Assembly (NCBI GenBank): GCA_026122225.1
Contig: JANEZZ010000520.1
Location: 2,108,001 to 2,172,000 of the forward strand
From: Heloderma charlesbogerti
Lineage: Eukaryota; Chordata; Lepidosauria; Squamata; Helodermatidae
DNA length: 64,000 bases
Reading direction: 5' to 3'
The translations under genes were made by a program, and so were the position numbers. Under the pieces are notes generated by a model. It was not told the DNA's origin, made no database searches, and saw only the letters and a list, made by a program, of their open reading frames with translations. Shown in pieces: positions 11,475 to 20,791 of this stretch. Each line of letters opens with the position of its first letter. Position 1 is the stretch's first letter.

Positions 11475-11864
11475 CCTGCTTCGGGGCGCGTCCCCTTCGC
11501 GCTGAGCCCAGGGGCCGCGGAGGAGAAGTGGCCACAGGCGGTTGTTTTACACTGCCTTCTCCTCGCAGCGGAGGCACTTGGGGACCAACACCAGAGGGAG
11601 AGGGAGACGTGATCACTCCTTTTTGGCACCGGCAGTGGATCAATAGGCAGCTGGACGCGGCTGCGGGCAGGACAGAGGAGGCCTCGGGGTAAGTGAAACA
11701 GCTTACTTTAAGGGATACACGTGGGACGGTGGTGTGTTTGTGATTGTGTGAGATGCCTACGGGCGAAGCGAGTGAGGAGCCCCGATCTGCATTTCCTTGT
11801 CTCGGCGACGGCCTGGGTCAGAGGAAGGCGAAGCGCGAGATTTGTTGAGTGAAATCCCACCGTC
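11475..11864 (+). other. Retroviral leader with candidate splice donor
   Basis: A GC-rich untranslated leader between the primer site and gag. GGGTAAGT at 11687-11694 is a strong 5' splice-site match (GT at 11689-11690) and could supply the subgenomic env mRNA. It should also hold the packaging signal, which cannot be recognised by eye. Confidence 0.6.
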
Positions 11865-13487
11865 ATGGGCGGGTCCCAATCCAGGCTCACGGAAGAGTCC
11901 CATATGCCCTTGGAGTGTTGTTTGCGCAAATGGTCACATTTTAAGCAGGATTATGGAACTAAGATGACGAAGGATCGGCTTGTCCTTCTTTGTGCCCGGG
12001 AATGGCCGGTATTAGAACCCGAGGGGTCTTTTGACCCAACCCTGGTATCTGCTATGCGCATAATAGTAACGCAAAGGGGAAGTTGGGATCAGTTTCCCTA
12101 TATTGATTCATGGGCAACTTGTGTACCTCTCGGCGGCAGGCCCGCCCTGTGGATAGTTAAATGTATGTCCTTGGCCCTCCCTGTGATAACTGAAAAAAAC
12201 CTGACGAGGAAGGGAATACCTAGGGTGGTAGCGACGGCCCCTGAGGATCCGTTGCTTCCTCCTCCCTATGGGACTGCTGTCACGGGGAGACTACGCCCGC
12301 CCCAGCGCCCCCCCCAAGGGAGCCTGCCCAACCAAGGGAGCCTGCCCAAGAGTTGCAACTGTTAAAAATTCCCGAGATTGGGTCTATGACTGGGTTTGAG
12401 GACACTCTCCAAGATCGTTTGGATGCCCTCGAGAAAAATTTCAAAGAGATGAAGGGTGCTTGGGGGCCTCGAACCCAGGAAAAGGTGCCTGATAAAGAGG
12501 GGGAAACCAAAGGAGGGCCTAATTACAATTTACGAAAGGACCCTCAACCACTAGTGAAATTGACCTTCCCTATTAGAGAGGTCCCTGATCCTACTGCCCA
12601 ACACCCACAGGGGACAATGTTTGTTTACGTTCCCTTTACGACATCTGATTTGTACAATTGGAAACAGTTCAATCCTCCCTTTGAAGAGGACCCTGGTCCG
12701 CTGTTGTCCTTAATGGAAAATGTGAGGCTTACACACAATCCTACCTGGGATGACACACAGATGCTGTTAAACACTTGCTTCCTTAGTCAAAAGCCAACTA
12801 TTCTTGCGGGGGCGCGAACTAGATTTAGAGAAGAGAACCCCCAGGTGACTGAGGAGCAAATGGCAGAGGTTTTGTCTATTGGGAGGCCTGACTGTGGAGT
12901 GGCCATGGCAGCGCAAAGGCAATTACATGCTGAATACTTTCGGCTTGTTTTAGTGGGCATGAAATAGGCCGCTCGAAGGGCCCCCAATCTGCAAAAGGTC
13001 TTGACGTTGAAACAGGACAAATGCGAGCCCCCCGCCGTCTTCCTCCAAAGGCTGAGAGAAGCCTTTGCTAAATATACTGACATCGACCTGAATGACCCAA
13101 ATAACCTACGAATTCTCACAACGCAGTTTGTAGGAAATAGCTGCCAAGATATTAGAAAGAAGTTACAAAAAGTCGAAGGAGGAGGCGGCTGATTTGGGAG
13201 TCCTGGTTGAGGTAGCCCAGAAGGTCTATGAAAGACGAGAGGAAGAAGAGGAAAAAGAAAAAGATAAAAGGCAGGCAAAACTACTTGCTGCCGTTCTCAA
13301 GCCAGAGAAAGGAGGGACTAAGAAGGGTGGAAAGGGGAACAGAAAAGGGCCTCCCTTAGGAAAGGATCAGTGCGCTTTCTGTAGGAAGATTGGGCATTGG
13401 AAACAAGACTGTGAAGCCCTGAAACAGAAAGAGAAAGAAAGCAGGGAGGAAGAACAAAGAGTGTTGTATGAACAAGAAAGAGATTAG
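11865..13487 (+). pseudogene. gag: ERV gag, broken
   Basis: Encodes the structural polyprotein: matrix, a proline-rich p12-like segment, capsid and nucleocapsid. The matrix starts MGGSQSR, with the glycine at position 2 needed for myristoylation. A PPPY late-budding motif is encoded at 12258-12269. The capsid part (12353 onward) has the gammaretroviral segment VPFTTSDLYNWK. The nucleocapsid has one CX2CX4HX4C zinc knuckle (CAFCRKIGHWKQDC). Breaks: a frameshift within the C-run around 12310-12350, an in-frame TAG at 12965, and a frameshift near 13185. An 18-bp in-frame tandem duplication lies at 12315-12350. The product cannot be made whole. Confidence 0.92.
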
Positions 13488-13520
13488 GACAGACCGGGGC
13501 CCGGACCCCTCTTGGCCGTT
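13485..13520 (+). promoter_or_regulatory. gag-pol junction with UAG stop in the same frame (readthrough type)
   Basis: The nucleocapsid frame ends at TAG 13485-13487 and the protease continues in exactly the same frame, with no intervening stop and no ATG. This is the gammaretroviral arrangement, in which about one ribosome in twenty reads through the stop. The stop is followed by GAC and then a very GC-rich segment (13497-13515) that could form the stimulatory pseudoknot. The structure itself is not demonstrated. Confidence 0.65.
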
Positions 13521-16500
13521 TCCGAGGCAAGACGGGACCCCGTGGTCAAAATTAAAGTTGGGGGTCGCTCCTATGATGCCCTTGTGAATACAGGGGCTGC
13601 CTTGTCCATACTCCCCCTTAACAAGCCACCAACGGGAAGTGGGGGAACTACCACCATAATGGGGGTCGAGGGAAGGGCAACGCGAGTGCCCCTTTCTCGT
13701 CCTTTGTTTACTAAAATTGGAGAAACACACCTAGAACACGCGTTTGTCTGTACCCCCTCCTGTCCAGTGGCATTGTTAGGGAAGAACTTATTGACTAAGC
13801 TCCAAATTGAGATCACTTTCACCCCTGATGGAAGAATGGAAGTACGACTCCTCAAGCAACAGAGCAGCAACTATCAAATGGCCCTTTTTAAAGCCATGGA
13901 GGAACCCACCTCAGAGGCAAATGAAGACCGGTGCTTAATAGAAAACAGAGTCAACCCACTGGTTTGGGCCGGGGTTGGAGGGGCCTCTCGTGACAAATCG
14001 GCGGCACCATACAAAATTCCTCTCAAGGAAGGGGTGAAACCAGTTCATATGAAACAATACCCCCTTTCCCGCCAAGGGAAGCTGGGTCTACAACCAGTAA
14101 TAACGAAGCTCCGAGAGGAAGGCCGGCTCATCGAGATAATGTCCCCCTACAACACGCCCATTATTGCTGTATCAAAAGGGGGGGCAAAGGGTTTCGCCTT
14201 GTGCAAGACCTCCGCCTCATTAACCAGCAAATCGAGGCCCCCCACCCTGTGGTCCCTAACCCACACACCCTTCTCGTAAGAATTCCAGAAGATCATGCAT
14301 GGTTTACTGTCATAGACCTAAAAGACGCTTTCTTTAGCATCCCACTCCACCCTGATTCGAGGCCTTTGTTCGCCTTTGAGTGGGAAAGCCCAGAGGGTGA
14401 GTCAAAGGTTTAACTAACATGGACAGTGATCCCTCAGGGGCTCAACCTTTCACCTGTCGTTTTTGGTCAGCAACTTCAAAAGGACCTCGAGCCTTGGGTC
14501 CATCAGCACCTTGAGGTGCATCTCCTCCAATATTGTGACGACCTCCTGATCTCAGCCAAGGCTAAGGATATGTGCCTAAATGGGACAATTTCCCTCCTTA
14601 ATCATCTAGCAGAGAGAGGCTATAAAGTGTCAAGGGAGAAGGTGCAGCTAGTCCGACCAACTGTAAAATTCGTAGGTTACCACTTAGCCAAGGGGACCCG
14701 AAGCTTGGGATCAGAAAGAGTCGAAGTCATTTGTGACACTCCTGTCCCTACGTCCCCCCGTGAGCTAAGGGCCTACCTGGGATTGACTGGATTCTGTCAG
14801 CTGTGGATAGCCGACTATGGGGAAATAGCATGACCTCTATATGAGGCACTGCAAAAGGATAAAATAGACAAATGGAAATGGACTAAAGAAATGAATAAGT
14901 CTTTCCTCAGCCTTAAAGCTGCTCTTGTGTCACCACCGGCCCTCGCCATGCCAAATCCCAGTCGACCGTTTAGACTCTGTGTGCATGAAAATAAGGGCGT
15001 AGCCTCGGGAGTACTCTGCCAACGGACGGGCCCTTCCTGGAGGCCAGTGGGTTACTACTCCAAAGTCCTTGATGTTGTAGCACGAGGATGGCCGAGCTGC
15101 TTGAGAGCGGTAGCAGTGACAGCCTTGATCTGCACTGAAGCGGAAAAAATGACAATGGGAGGGGCCATCGAGGTCTGGGTGCCACATGGGGTGCCGCAAA
15201 TCCTAGGGTCAGGGGGAGGAAGCAAATTCCTCAACCCGGCTCGGCACTCCTGATATGAAATAGGCTTGTTAACGAACGAAAGCCTCACTTTCAAAGCCTG
15301 CTCTAGCTTCAACATCGCCACCCTGTTACCGGCAATACAGGCCACACATGGGCCGGGGCTCCCAGATCATGATTGTCTTGAAGTACTAGACTTGGACACC
15401 AAGGGTTGGCCAGATCTTGAAGATGAACCGCTGGAGGGGGCTGAAGATCTGTTTGTGGATGGGTCCAGTTATATGCTAGACAGGAAGCATTACACAGGAG
15501 CGGCTGTCGTCACCCATAGCGAGAGTGTCCATGAAGAATGACTGCCTCCTCATTTTTCCGCCCAATCCGCTGAACTGGTGGCCCTGACAAGAGCTTTGCA
15601 GGCAGGCAAAGGAAGGCAGGTAAATATTTACACTGACAATAAGAATGCTTTTGCCGTTGTGCATGGTCACGGACAGTTATGGAAAGAGGGGATTCCTTAC
15701 AGCAAATGGATCCCCAGTTGCCAATGGCGGCTTAATCGTAGACCTCTTGGATGCCCTCCAGTTACCCTTACAAGTGGCAGTTATCCACGTCCGAGCCCAT
15801 GGAAAGGAAAAAGAGGAAAAGTGGAGGCAAGGAAATCAAAGAGCTGATGAGGCTGCAAAGAGAGCAGCCAGGGAAGGAATCCAAGGAACATTCCTTGTCT
15901 TACCCAGAAGGGGGGAGTGCCCCACATACTCCCCCTCTGAGTTGCAAATGGCACAAGAACACAAAGCGAGTCCTCGCGACGATGGATGGATCCAGATGAC
16001 GGATGGAAGACTGCTTCTTCCACAGACCCTGCAGGGAGCTATCCTGGAACAAGTGCATCACTCTCTTGGACACCCTGGGGCATCAGCCATGATTGACTAT
16101 TGTGAAAGGCTATTTGTCTCCCCTGGCCTAACTGTATGCGCCCATCAACTAGCCACAACCTGCGAGGTCTGTCAGAAAACTAATTCCCCCAGAGCCCCCC
16201 CTCCACCAAAAGGAGGGCGACCGTGGGCGTACTATCCCTTCCAGAGGGTACAGATTGATTTTGCTGAAATGCCACCGTGTAGGGGTTACAGGTATTTGCT
16301 TGTAATAGTGTGTCAAATGACAGGGTGGGTAGAAGCGTTCTCATGCAGGAACTGACAAGCAAAAACTGTAGTTGCTAAATTGTTACAGGAGGTGGTGCCC
16401 AGGTTCTCCTTGCCAGGGCTCACATTTCACTTCAGCTGTTATGCAAGGGTTGGCACAAGCTCTGGGGGTAGAGTGGCACTTACACTGCCCCTGGAGACCT

Positions 16501-16995
16501 CAGGCGAGTGGGCAAGTTGAAAGAACCAATTGGAGTCTCAAGGAGACTCTAACCAAGCTCCAGCAAGGGGTAAGACTCACTTGTGTTGAGGCTCTGCCAA
16601 TAGCTTTGACAAAGCTTCGAAAAATGCCAAGAAAAGACATAAAGCTGTCCCCCTTTGAACTAATGTTTGGATTCCCGCCTCGGGTACACTGCGGAAGGAG
16701 GGAGGAGGTCAAATGGGAAATGGGAGATCAGATGTTAAGGGGCCAGTTGATTTCTCTACAGTCTGTTCTTTCACAGCTACAAGCCTACTCTGTTCCATTC
16801 CAGAGATTGCCACTAGATGCTCCCATCCATCTCTTCCAACCGGGAGATGAAGTACTGCTGAAAAAGTGGAATAAAGAAGCTCTAAAGGAAGGGTGGGAAA
16901 GACCCTACCTAGTGGGACCAACCAGCCATTCATGTGTAAAACTTGTAGGTTCTAGCAAATGGACACACTGCAGCCGGTTGAAGCCGTTCAGATGA
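13488..16995 (+). pseudogene. pol: ERV pro-pol (protease, reverse transcriptase, RNase H, integrase), broken
   Basis: Protease (13488 onward) has VNTGAALS where the active-site DTGA is expected, so the catalytic aspartate is replaced. RT follows, with TVIDLKDAFFSIPL and the catalytic box YCDD (14550-14561) instead of the common YVDD or YMDD. RNase H carries VDGSS and YTDNK blocks. Integrase has the HHCC zinc site and the first D (QIDFAEM), plus a C-terminal SGQVERTN with the catalytic E. A deletion-frameshift near 16412 removes the region of the second catalytic D. Other breaks: a frameshift near 14190, TAA at 14411, TGA at 14831, 15251, 15539 and 16353, and a frameshift near 15690. Several TGA codons are compatible with CGA decay by methylation. 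Confidence 0.93.
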
Positions 16996-17109
16996 CCCCT
17001 GCCTCCTCCTGTCACCCGGAGAGAACAGGAGGACACGGGCAACAGTCCTCTGCTCCCTGGCACCCCCCAGGAAGCTGCCAGGGACACAGGTGAAGAAGCC
17101 ATCCAGGAG

Positions 17110-17142
17110 CCACAATCACCTCTTGTCTATAAATCCCAGCAC
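17110..17142 (+). promoter_or_regulatory. Candidate env splice acceptor
   Basis: A pyrimidine-rich stretch ending TATAAATCCCAG lies about 60 bases before the env start and would pair with the donor at 11689. A second weaker candidate lies at about 17015, after CCTGCCTCCTCCTGTC. Confidence 0.35.
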
Positions 17143-17200
17143 CTAGGAAAGGCCAAGATCCGACTTAATCGGGCTTGATAGAATAGCTACTCGTGCTAAA

Positions 17201-18826
17201 ATGAAGTGGCTGTGGATCCTAATATTGCTTACCTATGGAGTAACGGGATCAAAACAATCTTGTTGCCAAGAAGGGGGAAACACAGTCTTCAGAACTTCTC
17301 TAGGGACAGAATACTACAAATCCATGAAGTCTATCACTTGCTTAGGAAAGAAGGTTTTTGAGATACAATTAAACAAACCCTACACCTATTATACTGGTAC
17401 TCGGAAAAGCCAATTACCACAAGGGGCCAAAGTCTGCCTCGCTAAAGGAGGGCAGTGGGGATTAGATCGATGGAGCCCGCCGCGGGTCCATCAGACCATT
17501 AAGCAAGTTGTACAGCAAGCCAGGCTAACCCCTGCAGCCCCACGTCTGCCCCCCTTAATAAAGATCCCAGAGATAGAGAAGCGCCCCTGGAAAGCCAGAT
17601 TAGGGGTCCCAATAACAGAAGAAACTGATAATGTGTGGCTAGAATGGGTAAAGTACACCGCGAATTCCTTAAATAAGTCTGACTGTTTTATTTGTGCTGC
17701 AGGAAGATCGGTAGCAAGGGTACTGCCTTTTCCTCTGGGATGGGACACTCCCTCCCTCCTCACCTGTGTGATCCGTTTGTTCCAGCACCCTAACGCATGG
17801 GGAGAGGAGGAGTGCCAGACTCTCAATACGTTGTACCCTCCCCTCAAATTAGAAAATCGTGTTATACCCCCTGTAGCTTTTGTGCAACAAAGAAACCATA
17901 CTGGATGTATATACCAAAATCTTATAGGGGGAGGGGAGCCTGTAGGGAACCTGACAAACAAATGGAGATGTGTTAATTCCACTAGCTTTAAAAATGATTC
18001 CCTCCCAATCCCACGGGCTGATCTCTGGTGGTATTGCGGGGGTCTAGAGTTGTATGAAGTATTGCCCTTTAATTGGTCAGGAGTTTGTGGACTGGTCCAG
18101 TTGGCAGTCCCCTTTTCAATCGCATTTCATCCAACAAGGGAGACTAGCCAACCCCGACAGAAACGGTCGGTAACCCCTTTTGATAATCGAATATACATTG
18201 ACTCTATAGGGGTGCCAAGGGGAGTGCCAGATGAGTTCAAAGGGAGAAATCAAATCGCTGCAGGATTTGAGTCTACCCTGTTTTGGTGGGCAACCATTAA
18301 CAAAAATGTAGATTGGATCAATTACATTTATTATAATCAACAAATATTTATAAATTATACCTGCGATGCTGTAAAAGTATTGGCTGAGCAGCTAGATGCC
18401 ACTAGCCAAATGGCCTGGGAAAATCGGCGTGTTCTTGATATGATGTTAGCAGAAAGAGGAGGGGTATGCATTATGTTAGGTGGGCGGTGTTACACTTTCA
18501 TCCCTAACAACACTGCCCCAGACGGCACAGTAACAAAAGCATTACAAGGTCTCACCACCTTATCTGAGGAGTTAGCCGAGAATTCAGGGATTAACAACCC
18601 CCTGACTGCCTGGCTAGAAAAGTGGTTTGGAAAATGGAAACACCTAGCAGCCTCAATCCTTATCTCGCTTGTAGTGGTAGTAGGAGTTCTGGTATTATTT
18701 GGTTGCTGCATTATCCCCTGTGTTAGAGGCTTATCCCAGCGATTGATAGAAACCGCTCTGTCAAAACAGATGCTCTTGCTTTATTGTACCAATAAAGAGG
18801 CTCCGTTTAAACGCTTTAAGACGTGA
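17201..18826 (+). CDS. env: ERV envelope glycoprotein, uninterrupted ORF
   Basis: An intact ORF of 541 codons in an otherwise decayed provirus. It encodes a class I fusion glycoprotein: signal peptide (residues 1-16), surface subunit, furin site RQKR at 319-322, then a transmembrane subunit. A CXXC-like CFIC lies at 162-165. The transmembrane subunit shows an immunosuppressive-domain-like block around 405-423, then CX6C at 423-430, followed by Tyr431 where the canonical CX6CC motif has a second cysteine. A membrane anchor lies at 483-507 with a 34-residue basic tail. Sequons include N158, N232, N250, N259, N265, N291, N385 and N436. The segment after the cleavage site (GVPRGVPDEFKG, IPNNTAPDG) resembles a clade of gamma-type envelopes known from ray-finned fish (percomORF-like). 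This is from recall, not a search. It starts 205 bases after pol, at the first ATG with a signal peptide. Its function, if any, is unknown. Confidence 0.93.
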   Translation: MKWLWILILLTYGVTGSKQSCCQEGGNTVFRTSLGTEYYKSMKSITCLGKKVFEIQLNKPYTYYTGTRKSQLPQGAKVCLAKGGQWGLDRWSPPRVHQTIKQVVQQARLTPAAPRLPPLIKIPEIEKRPWKARLGVPITEETDNVWLEWVKYTANSLNKSDCFICAAGRSVARVLPFPLGWDTPSLLTCVIRLFQHPNAWGEEECQTLNTLYPPLKLENRVIPPVAFVQQRNHTGCIYQNLIGGGEPVGNLTNKWRCVNSTSFKNDSLPIPRADLWWYCGGLELYEVLPFNWSGVCGLVQLAVPFSIAFHPTRETSQPRQKRSVTPFDNRIYIDSIGVPRGVPDEFKGRNQIAAGFESTLFWWATINKNVDWINYIYYNQQIFINYTCDAVKVLAEQLDATSQMAWENRRVLDMMLAERGGVCIMLGGRCYTFIPNNTAPDGTVTKALQGLTTLSEELAENSGINNPLTAWLEKWFGKWKHLAASILISLVVVVGVLVLFGCCIIPCVRGLSQRLIETALSKQMLLLYCTNKEAPFKRFKT

Positions 18827-18836
18827 GTAAAGACTT

Positions 18837-18848
18837 AAAGGAGGGAAT
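18837..18848 (+). other. Polypurine tract
   Basis: AAAGGAGGGAAT directly precedes the 3' LTR and is the expected primer for plus-strand DNA synthesis. Confidence 0.8.
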
Positions 18849-19212
18849 TGTTAGAAAAAGAGACTCCATAACCGTTGGTGCCTCAGTTACGTAGGAGCCC
18901 GAGTGGCGGGAAAAATGTGGGCGGAGCCAAAAGGAGAACCATAATGACGCGTTCATGAGTAACGGCTTGGTAAGCTGATACTGACTGTTTATTGGCTATT
19001 GACTTGGTAAGCTGATGTACTGACTGTTTCATTGGTTACTGGCAAGAACAATAGAAGTGATATGGTATAAAAGGCTTTTGCACACATGTCTTGGGGTCCA
19101 GACTGCTCTGCACCCGTTTTGCAAAACGTTTCAATAAAATAGTGTTGGATCCATTGCCGCCTGCCTGGCATCCTTTTCTTCTAAACCGGAAGCAAGAACT
19201 TTTTATCTAACA
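18849..19212 (+). repeat. 3' LTR
   Basis: 364 bases, TGTTAG...CTAACA, with TATAAAAG at 19066-19073 and AATAAA at 19133-19138. It is followed by the CAAC duplication at 19213-19216. It differs from the 5' LTR mainly by C/T changes, and substitutions cluster at 18936-18960. Confidence 0.95.
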
Positions 19213-19446
19213 CAACCTTTTGACACCAGCTAAGGACTTATTTGTTTACCCAGGCTTTTGACTGAATTGTCCTCTCTTTCCTTTTGCTATATCATGTAAA
19301 CTATTATTTGTTACTGTTCCTCCCTGTCTGGTTATGATTTCTGTCAATTTGTATTGTTTTTCTGTGTTTTATTGATTTACCCCACTTTGGGATTATTTTA
19401 AAATGAAAATCAGGTCAGGCATTTCTTAAATAAATAAATAAATAAT
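19213..19446 (+). mobile_element. Old L2-like LINE 3' end, right half
   Basis: This is the continuation of the LINE split by the provirus. It has a 3'UTR with the words CCCACTTTGGGATTATTTTA and ATGAAAATCAGGTCAGGCAT, ending in a TAAATAAATAAATAAATAA tail. This tail is characteristic of L2-like LINEs in reptiles. Confidence 0.7.
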
Positions 19447-19622
19447 GACACTTTCTATCATTTGTTTACCATTTCAAAGCTTCTTATTGCTGTGGTGCCA
19501 TTTATTTCTGAGGGTTCCAGCACAGAGACAAAACACTGCGGTCAATGGTTCCAAATCAAAAAGCGTGGAAAAGCCAATAACTTGAAAAAAAATAAAAAAC
19601 TTTCAGAAAGCTGGTACATTAA

Positions 19623-20070
19623 GGGACCAATCCTATGGCCACTAGACAGTGTCTAGACAGCCGTAGGATATGATCCTTTCCGGGAACCGACTGCAGAGCC
19701 CATGGTCCAAGGTCGGTTCCTGGAGTTCTGACTTCCCTCCTTGTCCACACTGTCTCGGAGGCAGCGCAGAGAAGCCCCATCCTCCACGCTCAGAAGACGA
19801 GTGTGGAGTGACTGAAAAGGGGCGGGGCAGGGGTGTTCCGGGGCAAGGAGAGCGGAGATGCGCGTACAACACCTACTATGTGTCATACGAAAGCTTCCTC
19901 TCCCAGTTGGCTCCCCCACCGCTAGACAGCTGAAAACGGTTGTCTAGCGAAAAAGAGCAAGGCAGGAGAGGCATGGAGAGAATGATCCCCCCGTGCCTCT
20001 CCTGCCTTGCTTAGGATAGGTGATCGCCTCCGAGTTCAGAGGAGGCTGCCTATCTAGTTAGGATTGTGCC
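19623..20070. repeat. Family A MITE-like element, copy 1 (about 450 bp)
   Basis: Left end GGGACCAATCCTATGG, right end TTAGGATTGTGCCC, flanked on both sides by TAA. An internal conserved hairpin lies at about 19959-20012 (GCAAGGCAGGAGAGGCATGG paired with its complement). Copies: 47364-48210 (reverse, interrupted), 49994-50390, 62774-63195 and a decayed one at 45658-46018. No coding capacity. Confidence 0.75.
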
Positions 20071-20073
20071 CTA

Positions 20074-20207
20074 AGGGTGCAATCCTACACATGTTTAGAC
20101 AGAGAAAGGGCCTACAACTTTCAGCATGCCTCAGCCAGCTATGCTGGCTGGGACATGCTGGGAGTTGTAGACCCTTGTCTAAACATGCATAGGATTGTGT
20201 CTTAAAG
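20074..20207. repeat. Family B palindromic MITE
   Basis: Left end GGGTGCAATCCTACACATG, right end CATGCATAGGATTGTGTCT, and nearly the whole element is an imperfect palindrome. It starts directly after the TAA that ends family A copy 1 and is itself followed by TAA. Related copies are at 35611-35688 and, as partial ends, at 10190-10234 and 62730-62770. Confidence 0.75.
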
Positions 20208-20669
20208 CATAAACTATGAACTAAAGGTCCCCTGGTTATTGTCATCCTATATTCTAATTCCAATTCAATCACTGATCACTTACACAGCCAAAACAGCAAC
20301 AGCCACATGCAAGAGGGAGGTATCAGCAGAGTTGTGGTAACCCCAAGGTCTGCATAAGATAAAAATATATTTAAAGGGGAAAAGGGTAGTGGGGACTCCC
20401 CAAAACTGTCCAATGAGGAAGAAGCATGCTTAGTGCCTAGAGGGGGCAAAACATCACAACTGGGTAGGAGGGAGAATCGAATGGAATAGCTGGAAAAAGA
20501 GAATAGAGGAAGAGACGCAGATAGAAAAATGGTAGAGAGAGAACCATCTCATTTTCCAGTTGGATCATTTCCTTCTTCACACGGACAAAGGCAATCAGTT
20601 TTGCTTGCTGTGCCTGAGCACTTGGCTCATCCTGGTGAAAATGTTTGCCAAGAGTGGCCGTAGGTGACT

Positions 20670-20791
20670 TAGGCTGCAAGCCTATACACTTACCAAGGAG
20701 TACTGAAGTAAGTATTCCTTACTTCAGTTAGGAGTAAGTCTAACTGAATTTAATGGGACTTCCAAGTAGACATGCGTAGGATTGCACCCTT
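20670..20791. repeat. Family C MITE (GTAAGT/ACTTAC palindrome)
   Basis: It runs from GGCTGCAAGCCTATACACTT to CATGCGTAGGATTGCACCC and is flanked by TTA on both sides. Internal words AAGTCTAACTGAATTTAATG and ACTTCCAAGTAGACATG are diverged family features. Other copies: 31124-31211, 35520-35607, 37000-38635 (interrupted by Tc1), 39530-39592, 46831-46917, 49506-49585 and 63408-63490. Confidence 0.7.

Larger units (their letters stand above)
11091..19212 (+). mobile_element. Complete gammaretrovirus-like endogenous provirus (ERV)
   Basis: An 8.1-kb provirus bounded by LTRs of 363 and 364 bases and by a 4-bp CAAC duplication. In order it has a 5' LTR, a tRNA-His primer site, a leader with a splice donor, gag, a stop-readthrough type gag-pol junction, pol, env, a polypurine tract and a 3' LTR. 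The single zinc knuckle, PPPY late motif, UAG junction and envelope type place it among gamma-type retroviruses. Gag and pol carry about eleven stops or frameshifts and one small deletion, while env is uninterrupted. The LTRs differ at 11 substitutions and 1 indel (about 3%), so insertion is old but not ancient. With any plausible squamate rate this means millions to tens of millions of years. Confidence 0.95.

Noticed and set aside
17491..17982. 163-codon minus-strand ORF
   Set aside because: It is antisense to env and has no motif of its own; it exists only because env is uninterrupted.
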